Under the pieces are notes generated by a model. That model did no database searches, had not been told where the DNA came from, and saw only the letters and a program-made list of their open reading frames with translations. Positions 19,023 through 27,889 of a DNA stretch of 64,000 nt are shown in pieces. The DNA lies in the NCBI RefSeq assembly GCF_007752135.1, contig NZ_CP036298.1:5022001-5086000 (forward strand). The letters run 5' to 3'. Source of the stretch: Aureliella helgolandensis. GTDB taxonomy: Bacteria > Planctomycetota > Planctomycetia > Pirellulales > Pirellulaceae. Each line of letters starts with the position of its first letter. Position 1 is the first letter of the stretch. A program made the position numbers and the translations under genes.

Positions 19023-20353
19023 GCGTGGGCCTCCTGCCGGTTGGCGTTCAGAGCGACCGTCGGTTCGATAAGCAGCCATAGGCCAATGGCGGCCACGTTC
19101 AGCACGGCTGCCACGTAGAAAAAGGGAAGAGGAGAACCGGTCCAGCCCATCAGATAGGGAAAGGCCAGCGACGTTAGAAAAGCACCAATGTTCCCAGCCA
19201 TGTTCATCATCCCGGACACCACCCCCGCATTGGACTTGCCGATATCAACGCAGGTACTCCACGACGGGGAAAGCGTCATGTCGGCACCAAAAATGCATAG
19301 GCTAAACCAAAAGGAGGAAGCCAGGGGCGTGGTAGCGTAGGCGCATCCCATGATGCCCAATCCCGCCAAAGCAAATCCAATCATCGCGGGCAGCCTGCGG
19401 GACAGACGCCAACGGTTGGCCGAATACAACCGATCGACCAACCACCCCGAAGTCCAATTCCCCAACGCACCACATAACAAGGGAACTGCCGCGAACAGAC
19501 TGGCTTCGAATCCGCTGAGTCCGAAACGCAACTTCAACTCTGGGAAGAACCAGGTCAAACCAAAGAAGAAGATGAAATTCGAGGCGAAATACTGGCCGCA
19601 GAGAGCCCAAACCGTCGTGGACCGCCGCATGCTGTTGGCCAGAGATGTGGCCGCAGGATGAATCACCGCAGACGAGCTGTCACGACTAGCGCTAGCCATC
19701 GAAGAGTCTGTGTTGGCTGACTTCTCCTGCCCTTCCTGGCGGTTGGCCAAAATGTACTGGAGTTCAATTGGGCTCAGATTCTTTGCATCGGTAGGATCGT
19801 CACGAAAGAAGAGGAACCACAGTAGAGCCCAAACGATGCCGATGCACATCAGGATCACAAAGGTAGGGCGCCACCCCAAGTCAGCGATGAGTAGCGAGAT
19901 CAGTGGCAGGGTGAGCGCCGCGCCGATGCGCGACCCCGAGAAATTGATTCCCTGCACCATGCCGCGTTCCTGCATCGGGATCCAGGAGTACATCGCCCGA
20001 GCAATACCCGGGAAAGCTCCAGCCTCACCAGCGCCGAACAGAAACCGTACGATCAATAGGGTAACGAGGCTGGTCGCCATGGCCGTCAAGCCGGTGAAAA
20101 CCGACCACACAACGACGATCGCTGCCAGCACGCGTCGCGGGCCCAATCGATCTGCCAGCCAACCGCTCGGCGTCTGGAAGAGTGCATACCCGAGCGAAAA
20201 GGCGGCAAACACCCAGCCCATCTGTTGATCGCTGAGCGAGAGATCTGTCGCCAAACTCCCCTTAGCTGCCGAAATGCAGACGCGATCCACGTACAACAAA
20301 ATCGATAGTAAAAAAGTTGCACCTACCAAAAGTGATCGGAAAGGAATCCGCAT
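19019..20353 (-). CDS. MFS transporter, ACS/hexuronate-type sugar acid uptake
   Basis: About 444 residues and 12 membrane helices. The first helix pair contains LSILLYVDRVCISAAKGSLATDLSLSDQQMGWVFAAFSLGYALFQTPSGWLADRLGPRRVL, the anion:cation symporter signature shared with ExuT, GudP and related sugar-acid carriers; the second half repeats GLTWFFPELKLRFGLSGFEASLFAAVPLLCGALGNWTSGWLVDRL. First gene of the C4-acid operon, so it likely imports the substrate with protons. A central loop rich in Ser (residues ~215-240) splits the two six-helix bundles. ATG 20353 is preferred to the TTG two codons upstream. Specific substrate unknown. Confidence 0.87.
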   Translation of the reverse strand: MRIPFRSLLVGATFLLSILLYVDRVCISAAKGSLATDLSLSDQQMGWVFAAFSLGYALFQTPSGWLADRLGPRRVLAAIVVVWSVFTGLTAMATSLVTLLIVRFLFGAGEAGAFPGIARAMYSWIPMQERGMVQGINFSGSRIGAALTLPLISLLIADLGWRPTFVILMCIGIVWALLWFLFFRDDPTDAKNLSPIELQYILANRQEGQEKSANTDSSMASASRDSSSAVIHPAATSLANSMRRSTTVWALCGQYFASNFIFFFGLTWFFPELKLRFGLSGFEASLFAAVPLLCGALGNWTSGWLVDRLYSANRWRLSRRLPAMIGFALAGLGIMGCAYATTPLASSFWFSLCIFGADMTLSPSWSTCVDIGKSNAGVVSGMMNMAGNIGAFLTSLAFPYLMGWTGSPLPFFYVAAVLNVAAIGLWLLIEPTVALNANRQEAHA

Positions 20354-20587
20354 ATCCAATTTGCTTCGCTGGGAATAAAGGAATGACTGCCCAATTGCGG
20401 GAGCGTTCTCTCCCGAATTCTAGTCTCTCTCAACTACCGATTAAGGTCACCTTCAGCTCCTTATCCACTTTTAACAAGGCACTACCAACCCCAACTCCCA
20501 CAGAGTGTATCATTGCAATCAATCGATACAATTTCATAATTTCTATTAATCATTCGGAATTCCCGAACGATCGTTAAGGGCTGTACC
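20354..20587. promoter_or_regulatory. Divergent promoter region with candidate LysR-type operators
   Basis: This 234-base region separates the lysR gene (+) from the sugar-acid operon (-), the usual place for LysR control. Candidate sites seen: 20507-20529, a 23-base dyad with arms GTATC and GATAC and T-N11-A character inside; 20553-20567, TTCGG-N5-CCGAA, directly upstream of the regulator start. A further CGGGAG/CTCCCG hairpin lies near 20397-20415. Which, if any, binds the regulator is inferred from position only. Confidence 0.5.
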
Positions 20588-21511
20588 GTGGACCGAAACT
20601 GGTTTGATCGTGCTGAAGCACTCAATGTTCAACAAGTCAACACGTTTTGCCGCGTCTATGAGCATGGCGGATATGCCGGCGCAGCAGAGTATCTCGACCA
20701 ATCGGGGCCCACCCTTTGGGAACATGTCAAAGCACTCGAAAAAATCTACCAAGCGCAATTGTTCGAGCGCAGCGGTCGCAATATTCGGCCCACCGATGCT
20801 GGACACGCACTCTACCAATTGCTGTTGCCCTTGCTGGCCACGGTCGAGTCCACCTTTGAACGGTTGGCGGAAGAAACCGACGATACCCCGACAGAAGTCA
20901 GGCTCGTGACCGGTGTGCGGATGATGCTGGAGGAGCTCGGTGCACCGCTCCAGCAATTCCATGCTGCGTACCCAACCGTGCGTATCAAGTTGTTGTCTGC
21001 AGATAATCGAACCGCACAACAGTTCGTAACAGAGGGAAAGGCCGATCTGGCACTGTTGATCGAGCCCCCGCAGGAGTTAATTGCCCCGGGTATCACTTGT
21101 CTGCGACTCTACCCAATCGACTATTTGGCCGCCTTGCCCAAGCGTCATCGATTGATCCGCAAGGACAATCTCTGCTTGGAGGATCTCGTCGACGAGCCCC
21201 TGATCGTGGGTAATCCAGATACCGTTGGGAGGAGTATGCTCGAGCAGGCCCACTTTCGCCTAGGTCTGACGAGGCCGCTCCGCATTGTGGCTGAAACCGA
21301 CAACAGCGCGGTGACCCTCGCTTGCGTCCGCGCCGGGCTTGGTGTCGGAATTATTGCTGGTCGTCCGTCTGGCAGTTTGGAACAGCGAATCCATACCAAA
21401 TCCTTGGCCCAGGAAATTGGTCGCGTACACGTGGTAGCCGCGTACCGTGAAGGCCGCACACTGACTCGCACACTTCAAACACTGGTTGATCTGATTGGGT
21501 GCATTCCTTGA
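20588..21511 (+). CDS. LysR family transcriptional regulator
   Basis: 307 residues starting at GTG 20588, eight bases after AAGGG. The N-terminal winged helix-turn-helix reads VQQVNTFCRVYEHGGYAGAAEYLDQSGPTLWEHVKALEKIYQAQLFERSGRNIRPTDAG, the LysR layout; the rest is the periplasmic-binding-like effector domain (VRLVTGVRMMLEEL, KLLSADNRTAQQFVTEGKADLALLIEPP, VTLACVRAGLGVGIIAG). It is divergent from the MFS-led operon and so probably regulates it in response to the sugar acid or a breakdown product. Confidence 0.92.
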   Translation: MDRNWFDRAEALNVQQVNTFCRVYEHGGYAGAAEYLDQSGPTLWEHVKALEKIYQAQLFERSGRNIRPTDAGHALYQLLLPLLATVESTFERLAEETDDTPTEVRLVTGVRMMLEELGAPLQQFHAAYPTVRIKLLSADNRTAQQFVTEGKADLALLIEPPQELIAPGITCLRLYPIDYLAALPKRHRLIRKDNLCLEDLVDEPLIVGNPDTVGRSMLEQAHFRLGLTRPLRIVAETDNSAVTLACVRAGLGVGIIAGRPSGSLEQRIHTKSLAQEIGRVHVVAAYREGRTLTRTLQTLVDLIGCIP

Positions 21512-21648
21512 TGTTTCCGAGGCTCTGCGTAACACCGCGAGTAGACGAAATTCGTTACACTGATGGCTCCTCGGATTCCGCTCTACCTGAACGCCTGTTC
21601 TGTGTGAGAGCTCCCTCAAGCCTCCGCACCTGCGATAGATCCCGCCCC

Positions 21649-22932
21649 ATGCATCCATTCCAACCGACTCGACTCCAACCGACTCGACGCAATTTTCTGG
21701 CGACCGCCCTAGCTGCTTCCGGCACCATTTCAGCAGCCCGCAAGCCTGCGCTGGCCCAAGACACACCACCCCACGGCCCTCTGATCGCCTACGTTGGTAC
21801 CTTCAGTTCGCCACTGCGCGACACTCTCCCGACTCAAGTGGACCTGCCCCCAGGCAACGGTAGGGGCATTCATCGGTTTGCCGTCGACCGCGAGACCGGT
21901 GCGCTGACCGCCACCGGAGAATTCGAGCTTGGAACCAGTCCTAGTTGTCTGGCCGTCGATGCATCTGGAACCCGGTTGTATTCAGCCAACGAAACGGACC
22001 GAGTGGGTGACGAACGGTTTGGGACGATCAGCGCGTTCCGTATCGATGCTCAGGACGGTAACCTGCAACATCTCAATACCCAAACCTCGGGAGGAGCCGG
22101 TCCAACTTACGTCAGCCTTCATCCCAATGGCAAATTCCTATTCGTCGCCAACTACTTTGGTGGCTCCGTTGCGGTACTACCCATCTTGGACGATGGTAGC
22201 CTAGGGCCAGCGGTAGATGTCAAGCAGGATGAGGGAACCATCGGCCCCACGACAGCCACTCATGCACCTCCGGGTAGCTTTGCCATCAGCGGGCACGACC
22301 GCACTCACGCACACATGATTCAAACCGATCCGTCGGGACAATTCGTACTGCACGCAGACCTGGGGCTGGACAAGATTTTCTTGTGGAAATTTGACGCCCA
22401 AACAGGGCAACTCTCCGCCAACGCCCCCGCCTTTGTGGAACTCCCACCGGGCGACGGCCCCCGCCACTTCCACTTCCATCCCAATGGAAATTGGCTCTAT
22501 TCGATCCAGGAAGAGGGCTCGACACTGGTGCTGTTCGATTTTGACCAGCAAGCTGGCCGGCTAACACCACGCCAAACGATTTCTACTCTTCCGAGCGGAT
22601 TTGCCGGCAGCAACTTCTGCTCCGAGATCCTTGTTTCGCATGATGGAAAATTTGTCTACGCAGGCAATCGTCTGCACGACAGCATCAGCACCTTTTCCGT
22701 GGGGCCCGAGGGTGAATTGACCCTGGTATCCAATGTTTGGACACGGGGGAATTATCCACGCAGCTTCAGCTTTGATCCCACGGGAGCCTTCCTCTACTGC
22801 TGCAACCAGCGGGCCGACAATGTCACAGTCTTTAAGGTCAATCGCCAAACTGGCCAACTCGCCTTCACTGGCCACTACACACCGGTCGGCAATCCTTCGA
22901 TGATCACTTTCCTGGATTTAAGCGGGAGTTAG
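21649..22932 (+). CDS. Lactonase family protein (6-phosphogluconolactonase-like beta-propeller), TAT-exported
   Basis: 427 residues from ATG 21649, chosen for the twin-arginine leader TRRNFLATALAASGTISAA. The mature protein is a seven-bladed propeller of the PF10282 family: IAYVGTFSSPL, GRGIHRFAVDRETGALTATGEF, PSCLAVDASGTRLYSANE, GAGPTYVSLHPNGKFLFVANYFGGSVAVLPI, DRTHAHMIQTDPSGQFVLHADLGLDKIFLWKFD, GDGPRHFHFHPNGNWLYSIQEEGSTL, NYPRSFSFDPTGAFLYCCNQRADNVTVFKV. Such proteins hydrolyse sugar lactones. Being exported, it cannot act on a cytoplasmic phosphogluconolactone, so an extracellular lactone is more likely. It lies 137 bases after lysR and may feed the C4-acid operon. Confidence 0.88.
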   Translation: MHPFQPTRLQPTRRNFLATALAASGTISAARKPALAQDTPPHGPLIAYVGTFSSPLRDTLPTQVDLPPGNGRGIHRFAVDRETGALTATGEFELGTSPSCLAVDASGTRLYSANETDRVGDERFGTISAFRIDAQDGNLQHLNTQTSGGAGPTYVSLHPNGKFLFVANYFGGSVAVLPILDDGSLGPAVDVKQDEGTIGPTTATHAPPGSFAISGHDRTHAHMIQTDPSGQFVLHADLGLDKIFLWKFDAQTGQLSANAPAFVELPPGDGPRHFHFHPNGNWLYSIQEEGSTLVLFDFDQQAGRLTPRQTISTLPSGFAGSNFCSEILVSHDGKFVYAGNRLHDSISTFSVGPEGELTLVSNVWTRGNYPRSFSFDPTGAFLYCCNQRADNVTVFKVNRQTGQLAFTGHYTPVGNPSMITFLDLSGS

Positions 22933-22944
22933 CCCATGGTGCAC

Positions 22945-23781
22945 CTACTTCTGATCGTTTAACCCCCAGTCGTAATCCAGAAACGTGATGGCCCCTCTAC
23001 CGGATGCTGCTGCCTGTTGTGCTTCCGGAGTTGGCAACCAGGGAGCAATCGTTTGCAATCGGGTAGCTTCCGAACTGCCAAAGTCCTCTCCAAACCAATC
23101 CAAGATTGGTGAAAGGGAAAAAGCCTGGCGGGAAGCATCGTACCGAAACTTACTTGGATCGGCAAAGAAGGATTCCGCATTCAAGGTCAACTGAGCATCG
23201 AGCTGATCTGCCACATACGCTTCACTCAACAATCGAGGGCAGCCAATCGATGCGCACACAATCGCAAAATGAATCCTGGGTTCCTTCATCTTGCGGAGGA
23301 CTTGATGTTCAATTTCATCTAACGAAATTGGCTTGCCACCAACTACTAACTTGAGATTCTTCCAAATGTTGTACCCGAACAACTTGGCCGTGTGATTGCG
23401 AATACTCGATGTCGGATACTCTTTCAGAATTCCTTTGACGGTCACTGCGTTGTACGCGTTAATCCAGAAGGCGAGCTTTTCTTTCTGCGTGCCCTGTCCA
23501 TTGGAATAGCACAGCGACTCTAAATATTTGTCGAGGGCTTGCATGTCAGCGGCGGAACTCTTCCAAGTCGTGTATTGCACCATCCCTTGCTGGTTCACGT
23601 ATTTGTGCAACAAATCGTTCCAGATCGAGTGCTCAATGCGACTTAAGGGAATCTGATGCTCTACAGCAACTTTGCCCCCTAGGTAGGCGTCCGCAGCTCG
23701 AATCGTCCGACACATACCTAGCAAGCACGCCGCCACTAGGCACCCCGCGATCACTTGCCGCCCCAATTGTGTTCCTGTCAT
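22945..23781 (-). CDS. DUF547 domain protein, secreted
   Basis: 278 residues from ATG 23781, which has AAGGAG six bases upstream on the minus strand. A signal peptide (VIAGCLVAACLLGMCRTIRAA) leads into the DUF547 domain: WNDLLHKYVNQQGMVQYTTWKSS, KLAFWINAYNAVTVKGILKEYP, DEIEHQVLRKMKEPRIHFAIVCASIGCPRLLSEAYVADQLDAQLT. The two conserved Cys and the N-A-Y-N segment are intact. The domain is widespread but its biochemical role is unknown. Convergent with the lactonase gene, 12 bases apart. Confidence 0.9.
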   Translation of the reverse strand: MTGTQLGRQVIAGCLVAACLLGMCRTIRAADAYLGGKVAVEHQIPLSRIEHSIWNDLLHKYVNQQGMVQYTTWKSSAADMQALDKYLESLCYSNGQGTQKEKLAFWINAYNAVTVKGILKEYPTSSIRNHTAKLFGYNIWKNLKLVVGGKPISLDEIEHQVLRKMKEPRIHFAIVCASIGCPRLLSEAYVADQLDAQLTLNAESFFADPSKFRYDASRQAFSLSPILDWFGEDFGSSEATRLQTIAPWLPTPEAQQAAASGRGAITFLDYDWGLNDQK

Positions 23782-23959
23782 GTCATTCTCCTTAGGTTTC
23801 GCGTGGTCATTGTAACCATCGACGAAGGTGCTTTCTGTAAGTTCCCTCACATCAGGGCCGATCGACTGGTAGTATTGTCGAGCTAGCCTTCGAATCCTTA
23901 CAGAATTTCTTCCGTTGGGTTTTCAAAAAAACTCGCAGCCTCCCTGGTAAGCCGTTCCC

Positions 23960-24748
23960 ATGCCTGACACACGTCCAAGTCTTGACGCTCCGACACCGAG
24001 CAAGAGTTCCGTAGTGCGAAAACTATTGGGGCTTGGTCTAGTTTTGTTTGGAGCGGGTGTCCTTTTTTGGCTTATGCGAGGGGTCCTTTCGCTCCAGTAC
24101 TTGGCGAGCCAAGAAGCGCAACTACGAGCTTGGCAGACCGACGCTCCAATACTAGCAGCAACCGTGGCAGTATTCGTCTACGTCACCGTGACGGGACTCT
24201 CACTCCCAGGAGCTGCAGTGCTGACTTTGGTGTGCGGGTGGTATTTTGGATTCTGGCAGGGATTGTTGATCGTCAGTTTTGGATCGACCGGCGGAGCAAT
24301 GGTCGCATTCTTGATCAGTCGCTATTTTCTGCGCGACTGGATTCAATCTCAAATGCAAGACCGACTGGGACGCATCAATGATGCGTTCGATCGAGAGGGA
24401 GCGTTCTACTTATTTACATTGCGACTTGTGCCAGCCGTTCCGTTTTTTGTGATCAACGTCGTCATGGGGCTCACCAAAATCCGGGCCACGACATTCTGGT
24501 GGGTTAGTCAGTTGGGTATGTTGCCGGGTACTGCTGCCTACGTCTATGCAGGTTCAACCGTCCCCAGTCTTCAAAGCCTAGCTGACCAAGGCGCCGGCAG
24601 TATCCTCAGTGGTCAAATGATTCTTGCTTTCGCCATCCTCGGCATTCTTCCACTCGCCATTAAGAAGATCATGGCGCTGGTCGGGCGAAAGCAGCAAGAC
24701 AGCGATCCCCACTCCAATGATGAATACCTACACACGAACGGGAGCTAG
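23960..24748 (+). CDS. TVP38/TMEM64 (VTT domain) membrane protein
   Basis: 262 residues, about five or six membrane segments. The VTT/SNARE-associated core is recognisable: VFVYVTVTGLSLPGAAVLTLVCGWYFGFWQGLLIVSFGSTGGAMVAFLISRYFLRDWIQ, then FYLFTLRLVPAVPFFVINVVMGLTKIRATTFWWVSQLGMLPGTAAYVYAG. Members of this DedA-related superfamily are linked to lipid scrambling or transport and membrane integrity. Monocistronic, divergent from the DUF547 gene. Confidence 0.9.
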   Translation: MPDTRPSLDAPTPSKSSVVRKLLGLGLVLFGAGVLFWLMRGVLSLQYLASQEAQLRAWQTDAPILAATVAVFVYVTVTGLSLPGAAVLTLVCGWYFGFWQGLLIVSFGSTGGAMVAFLISRYFLRDWIQSQMQDRLGRINDAFDREGAFYLFTLRLVPAVPFFVINVVMGLTKIRATTFWWVSQLGMLPGTAAYVYAGSTVPSLQSLADQGAGSILSGQMILAFAILGILPLAIKKIMALVGRKQQDSDPHSNDEYLHTNGS

Positions 24749-25660
24749 TGCCTCAAAAGGCCACATATCGTGGTTTGAGCCAACCGAGAGGCCACCCGCC
24801 CTAGCGGAGGGGGGGGGCATATGGAAGTAGGCCCTAAATGCTTACGTGTGAGTTATTCGCGGGGCCTACTCGGATTGGGAGAGGCTGCCCAAGGGAAGAA
24901 AATGGAAATTTTCTATGCCCAAATGTTGCTCAGATTGCGATCGAAAATACGAGCTTGAAGCACAGGTGCAAATTAACGTCTTTTCATCGAGTGCTGCGCT
25001 GGTTAGATGCTAAGGGGTACCCCATGATGAATGGGATGGAATTTGAACGGAAAAATTCACCGTCCCCCCTCCCGATTTATGCATTGTTTGAACTTTGATT
25101 TCCGCCAATCTCTTGCGGGACGCGACCTGATAATCATCCACACAATCAACCAGTAACCTATTGCAAATACGTTCGAAACTAGATGCGGAGCGAGTAACGG
25201 CCACATTCTTGGCTAAATTTTTGAAAACTCTTGATGAGAGAAAAAGTACTACGAGAGCTACGGGAAGTGATGCACTATTTACGCAGTCATATTCGGAGGG
25301 GCGTGTAGAGATAGTGGTGAGGTATCTCGCAATTTGGGCAATCGTTTAGATGAGGTTATCTGTAGGTTAATGGTAATGCTCAACTCACCTTGTCAAATGC
25401 GAAATCGGGTGGGTTTGACTATCCGACATCTGACTGTAAAACGATTCTGCACACACACCATAAGTGTGGAGCGACCGTTTGATTGATCCGGTAGGAACTC
25501 TAACCAAAGAAAGGAGAACGCTATGTAATCCAGCCAACACCGACGACTAGTTCGCAATTGGAATTGTTCTTAAAGGAGGCATCTTGAGGTCGACCTAAAC
25601 TACGTCGTATCACTGGTGCATCAATGTACACAAAGTCGTCTACTTTTTGGGAGATCGATT
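24749..25660. other. Long non-coding stretch with two ribosome-binding-site/abortive start modules
   Basis: 912 bases with no convincing gene on either strand. A 9-bp hairpin, AGTAGGCCC 24826-24834 with GGGCCTACT 24862-24870, lies about 80 bases after the TVP38-like gene and may end its transcript. Near the right edge are two strong Shine-Dalgarno-like sites: AAAGGAG at 25510-25516, seven bases before ATG immediately followed by TAA (25523-25528), and TAAAGGAGG near 25571-25580 before a TTG that opens a four-codon frame. Both stand upstream of the small ORF at 25661. Confidence 0.55.
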
Positions 25661-25906
25661 ATGAAAGAAGTGCTTCGTCAAATTGAAGTACTTTTACAGA
25701 TGCCTCAAACGCGCTACGTGCAAGGAGGGCATCGGATTCTCAAGCACGCTCAGGAGAATGCAATGGCTCAAGGGAAGAAGAAGAAACATGACCAGATCAT
25801 TAAGCGGGGAAGTATGAACTCTTACTTAATGCTCGCGTTTGTGATAGTGGTTTTGGGTTTTGCGATGTTCGGAAAAATCACAATAACGGGCTACTTCCGA
25901 GGTTAA
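25661..25906 (+). CDS. Small single-pass membrane protein, unknown
   Basis: 81 residues from ATG 25661, preceded by GGGAG at a workable distance. An amphipathic N-terminus (MKEVLRQIEVLLQMPQTRYVQGG) and a Lys-rich centre (GKKKKHDQIIKRG) are followed by one hydrophobic segment, YLMLAFVIVVLGFAMFG, near the C-terminus. No family is recognised. A hairpin 59 bases downstream fits as its terminator, which supports a real transcript. Coding status is probable, not proven. Confidence 0.5.
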   Translation: MKEVLRQIEVLLQMPQTRYVQGGHRILKHAQENAMAQGKKKKHDQIIKRGSMNSYLMLAFVIVVLGFAMFGKITITGYFRG

Positions 25907-25964
25907 GCTTGCACGCACACGCCCGGAGAGTAACCAGTCATTGGTGAACACATCAAAGAAATGT

Positions 25965-25991
25965 AGGAGGTCGGCTAATAACCGGCCTCCT
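25965..25991 (+). terminator. Strong hairpin after the small membrane ORF
   Basis: Stem AGGAGGTCGG (25965-25974) with CCGGCCTCCT (25982-25991), ten pairs with one G-T wobble, loop of seven bases. Only a short T-run follows. Positioned 59 bases after the stop at 25906. Confidence 0.65.
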
Positions 25992-26484
25992 TTGATCCAC
26001 TTAGTTGCTGGTGTACCCCAAAGGTCCAATTGGGTATACCGCACAGATTCAACGATACTACGGTGGATTTGGGCAGTCAACTACAAACTAAGAATCGACG
26101 CTCAATGCTTTCGCGTACATCCTGGGGAAGAATGATTGGCGGGATAATAATGCGAAATCTAGGACGGTCAGGAGCAATACGCACTCACCGAATACCGCTA
26201 AACCGCCTTAGAGAATAACGGTATCGTGCTACTGAGTCCTCTCGTGGACATCAACTATAGGATGATTAGTGGTGGTACGTAGTTAATATAGCGGCTTCAT
26301 ATTCCAGACTGCAGTAATTAGCGGCAGCGTCATGTGTCTGCCTTCCAGGCCTGCAGCCAACGCTCGCAACAGAAACCGAGGCCCAACGACCTCGGCAGAG
26401 GTTATGCCAGCCCTTCGGGCTGTGCGCACTCGCGTGGCCCCATGCGCATACTGCGAATGAGGGCGACGGCGGCAAGCCTCCTTC
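25992..26484. other. Intergenic region with tandem hairpins near the anti-sigma gene end
   Basis: About 490 bases without a credible gene between the small ORF (+) and the anti-sigma gene (-). Two hairpins occur: CCGAGG 26376-26381 with CCTCGG 26390-26395, and CAGCCC-TTC-GGGCTG at 26408-26422. They lie 60-110 bases beyond the anti-sigma stop and are reasonable ends for the minus-strand sigma/anti-sigma transcript. Confidence 0.5.
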
Positions 26485-26757
26485 TTACGACACCTTCTTC
26501 ATCGCGGCAGCAATAGATAATTTGGCTTTGCTCGACAACTTATCCTCCGCGAGAGGTTCCGTTGGAGATTCTTCGCTTAGAACTTGCTGAAACTCTTCTT
26601 GCTGAAGCTGCCTTCGCAGGGCGCGCACGTCCGAACGAAATCGACGGCACATTCCGCACATCATCACGTGCATCCAAAGTTCCATTCTTTGGCGCAGGGT
26701 AATCTTGCGATCCATCGAATCGGAAATGAGCTTGGTCATGTCTTTGCAGTTTAACAA
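26485..26757 (-). CDS. Zinc-finger anti-sigma factor
   Basis: 90 residues. The zinc-binding anti-sigma motif is seen as HVMMCGMC (HxxxCxxC, residues ~30-37) with an upstream Cys4. Start at TTG 26757, the codon directly after the sigma stop TAA (TAATTG), keeps Cys4, which belongs to the usual MLxC...D opening of planctomycete members; the ATG at 26739 would lose it. The acidic/Gln-rich C-terminus has no membrane helix, so this is a cytoplasmic anti-sigma protein. It pairs with the ECF sigma gene immediately upstream and presumably holds it inactive until a redox or metal signal changes zinc binding (inference). Confidence 0.75.
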   Translation of the reverse strand: MLNCKDMTKLISDSMDRKITLRQRMELWMHVMMCGMCRRFRSDVRALRRQLQQEEFQQVLSEESPTEPLAEDKLSSKAKLSIAAAMKKVS

Positions 26758-27393
26758 TTAGGCGTCCCCCATATCCCAGCGGGACTTGATGCACTCCGCC
26801 AGACGAAGACGAGCGCGATGCATCAGCACCCATAGGTTTGTCGACGTGATGCGCAACTCCTTACAAACATCTTCCGTACTTTCTTGCTGCACTTCCTTGC
26901 GGACAAATACGGCAGCTTGATTGCCTGGCAAACCTTCGAGGCAGGTTCGAAAAATCTCTCGAAATTCCCCCTGCTCGATCGCATCCAACTTCAACGCCCC
27001 GTTTTTCTTGGCGGACTCCGACCAATTCCCCTGTCGGTCGAACAATCGCGTGACGACCTGATCCTCACCATCTAGACTCAACTCCTTCTTGGCTTTCCCT
27101 CGAAGATAGTCAACGACCTTCCGTTTCAATATGCCCATGAGCCATGCCCCCTCAGCTCCGCGATTGCTGAACATGTCTAGGTTTCGTAGGGCTCCAAGAA
27201 AAGCTTCCTGCACCACCTCTTCGGCGGCGTCACGATCCCGCAGCCTCGAATAGGCGAAGGCAAACATCACATCACCGTGTGTCTCTAACCACCTGCTTGG
27301 ATCGATTTTGCTAGTTGACTCTGGCACGTTTATTGGACTCATAACGGTTTTATCATTCGCTACCGGCAAATCGCTTTCGGCCGAACTAGTCAC
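26758..27393 (-). CDS. ECF-type RNA polymerase sigma factor
   Basis: 211 residues. Region 2 reads DVMFAFAYSRLRDRDAAEEVVQEAFLGALRNLDMFSNRGAEGAWLMGILKRKVVDYLR; region 4 reads FREIFRTCLEGLPGNQAAVFVRKEVQQESTEDVCKELRITSTNLWVLMHRARLRLAECI. A charged insert of about 35 residues separates the two. It is immediately followed by the zinc-finger anti-sigma gene (adjacent stop and start), the standard regulatory pair. Confidence 0.92.
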   Translation of the reverse strand: MTSSAESDLPVANDKTVMSPINVPESTSKIDPSRWLETHGDVMFAFAYSRLRDRDAAEEVVQEAFLGALRNLDMFSNRGAEGAWLMGILKRKVVDYLRGKAKKELSLDGEDQVVTRLFDRQGNWSESAKKNGALKLDAIEQGEFREIFRTCLEGLPGNQAAVFVRKEVQQESTEDVCKELRITSTNLWVLMHRARLRLAECIKSRWDMGDA

Positions 27394-27889
27394 GTCTCGG
27401 CCTGGTCATTAGGTTACATTTTCAATCCCAATGCTCCAATTCTCCCTCCGAATCAAAGTGCACCAGCAATAAAATTGCACAGCAACTAATTCGGTCCTGC
27501 TTACCGCCCTGTGGATTCAAAAGCATTTTCCGTTTTGCTGCCAAGGCAGCACTCCCAATCAACCTGCAGCGGCGACCACTCTTTCCTGCTCGCGCGGCGG
27601 GTTACTCTAATCCAACAAGCCGAGACGCGGCGGGTTACAATGTCAGCCAGCCTGTCTGGCTAAGGGTAAAGCATCCCACGAGGTGCTGCAACAAGGACTC
27701 TCCGCTCGGCTGGCGATCCTGTTGCCCACGATTCCTAGGGTAGCGAGTTGCTGCCTCGGCTTTCGAAATCGCCTCCGCATCACTAGGGGCGCCGTGGTTT
27801 GGGCACTCCCTCCAGACCTATTCGTGTAAGATCAAGCTTCCTTACAATGAAAATTTCCCAAGCATTCCATTTCCGACACGATTTGTCTT
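27394..27889. other. Divergent intergenic region with CGCGGCGGGTTAC repeats
   Basis: 496 bases between the sigma gene (-) and the second PSD1 gene (+). Two copies of CGCGGCGGGTTAC at 27593-27605 and 27625-27638 belong to the family seen at 7241-7601. No other structure or gene is defensible. Confidence 0.6.

Noticed and set aside
24838-25349. Two plus-strand ORFs of 86 and 62 codons
   Set aside because: No start context, no hydrophobic or domain pattern, and composition like the surrounding spacer.
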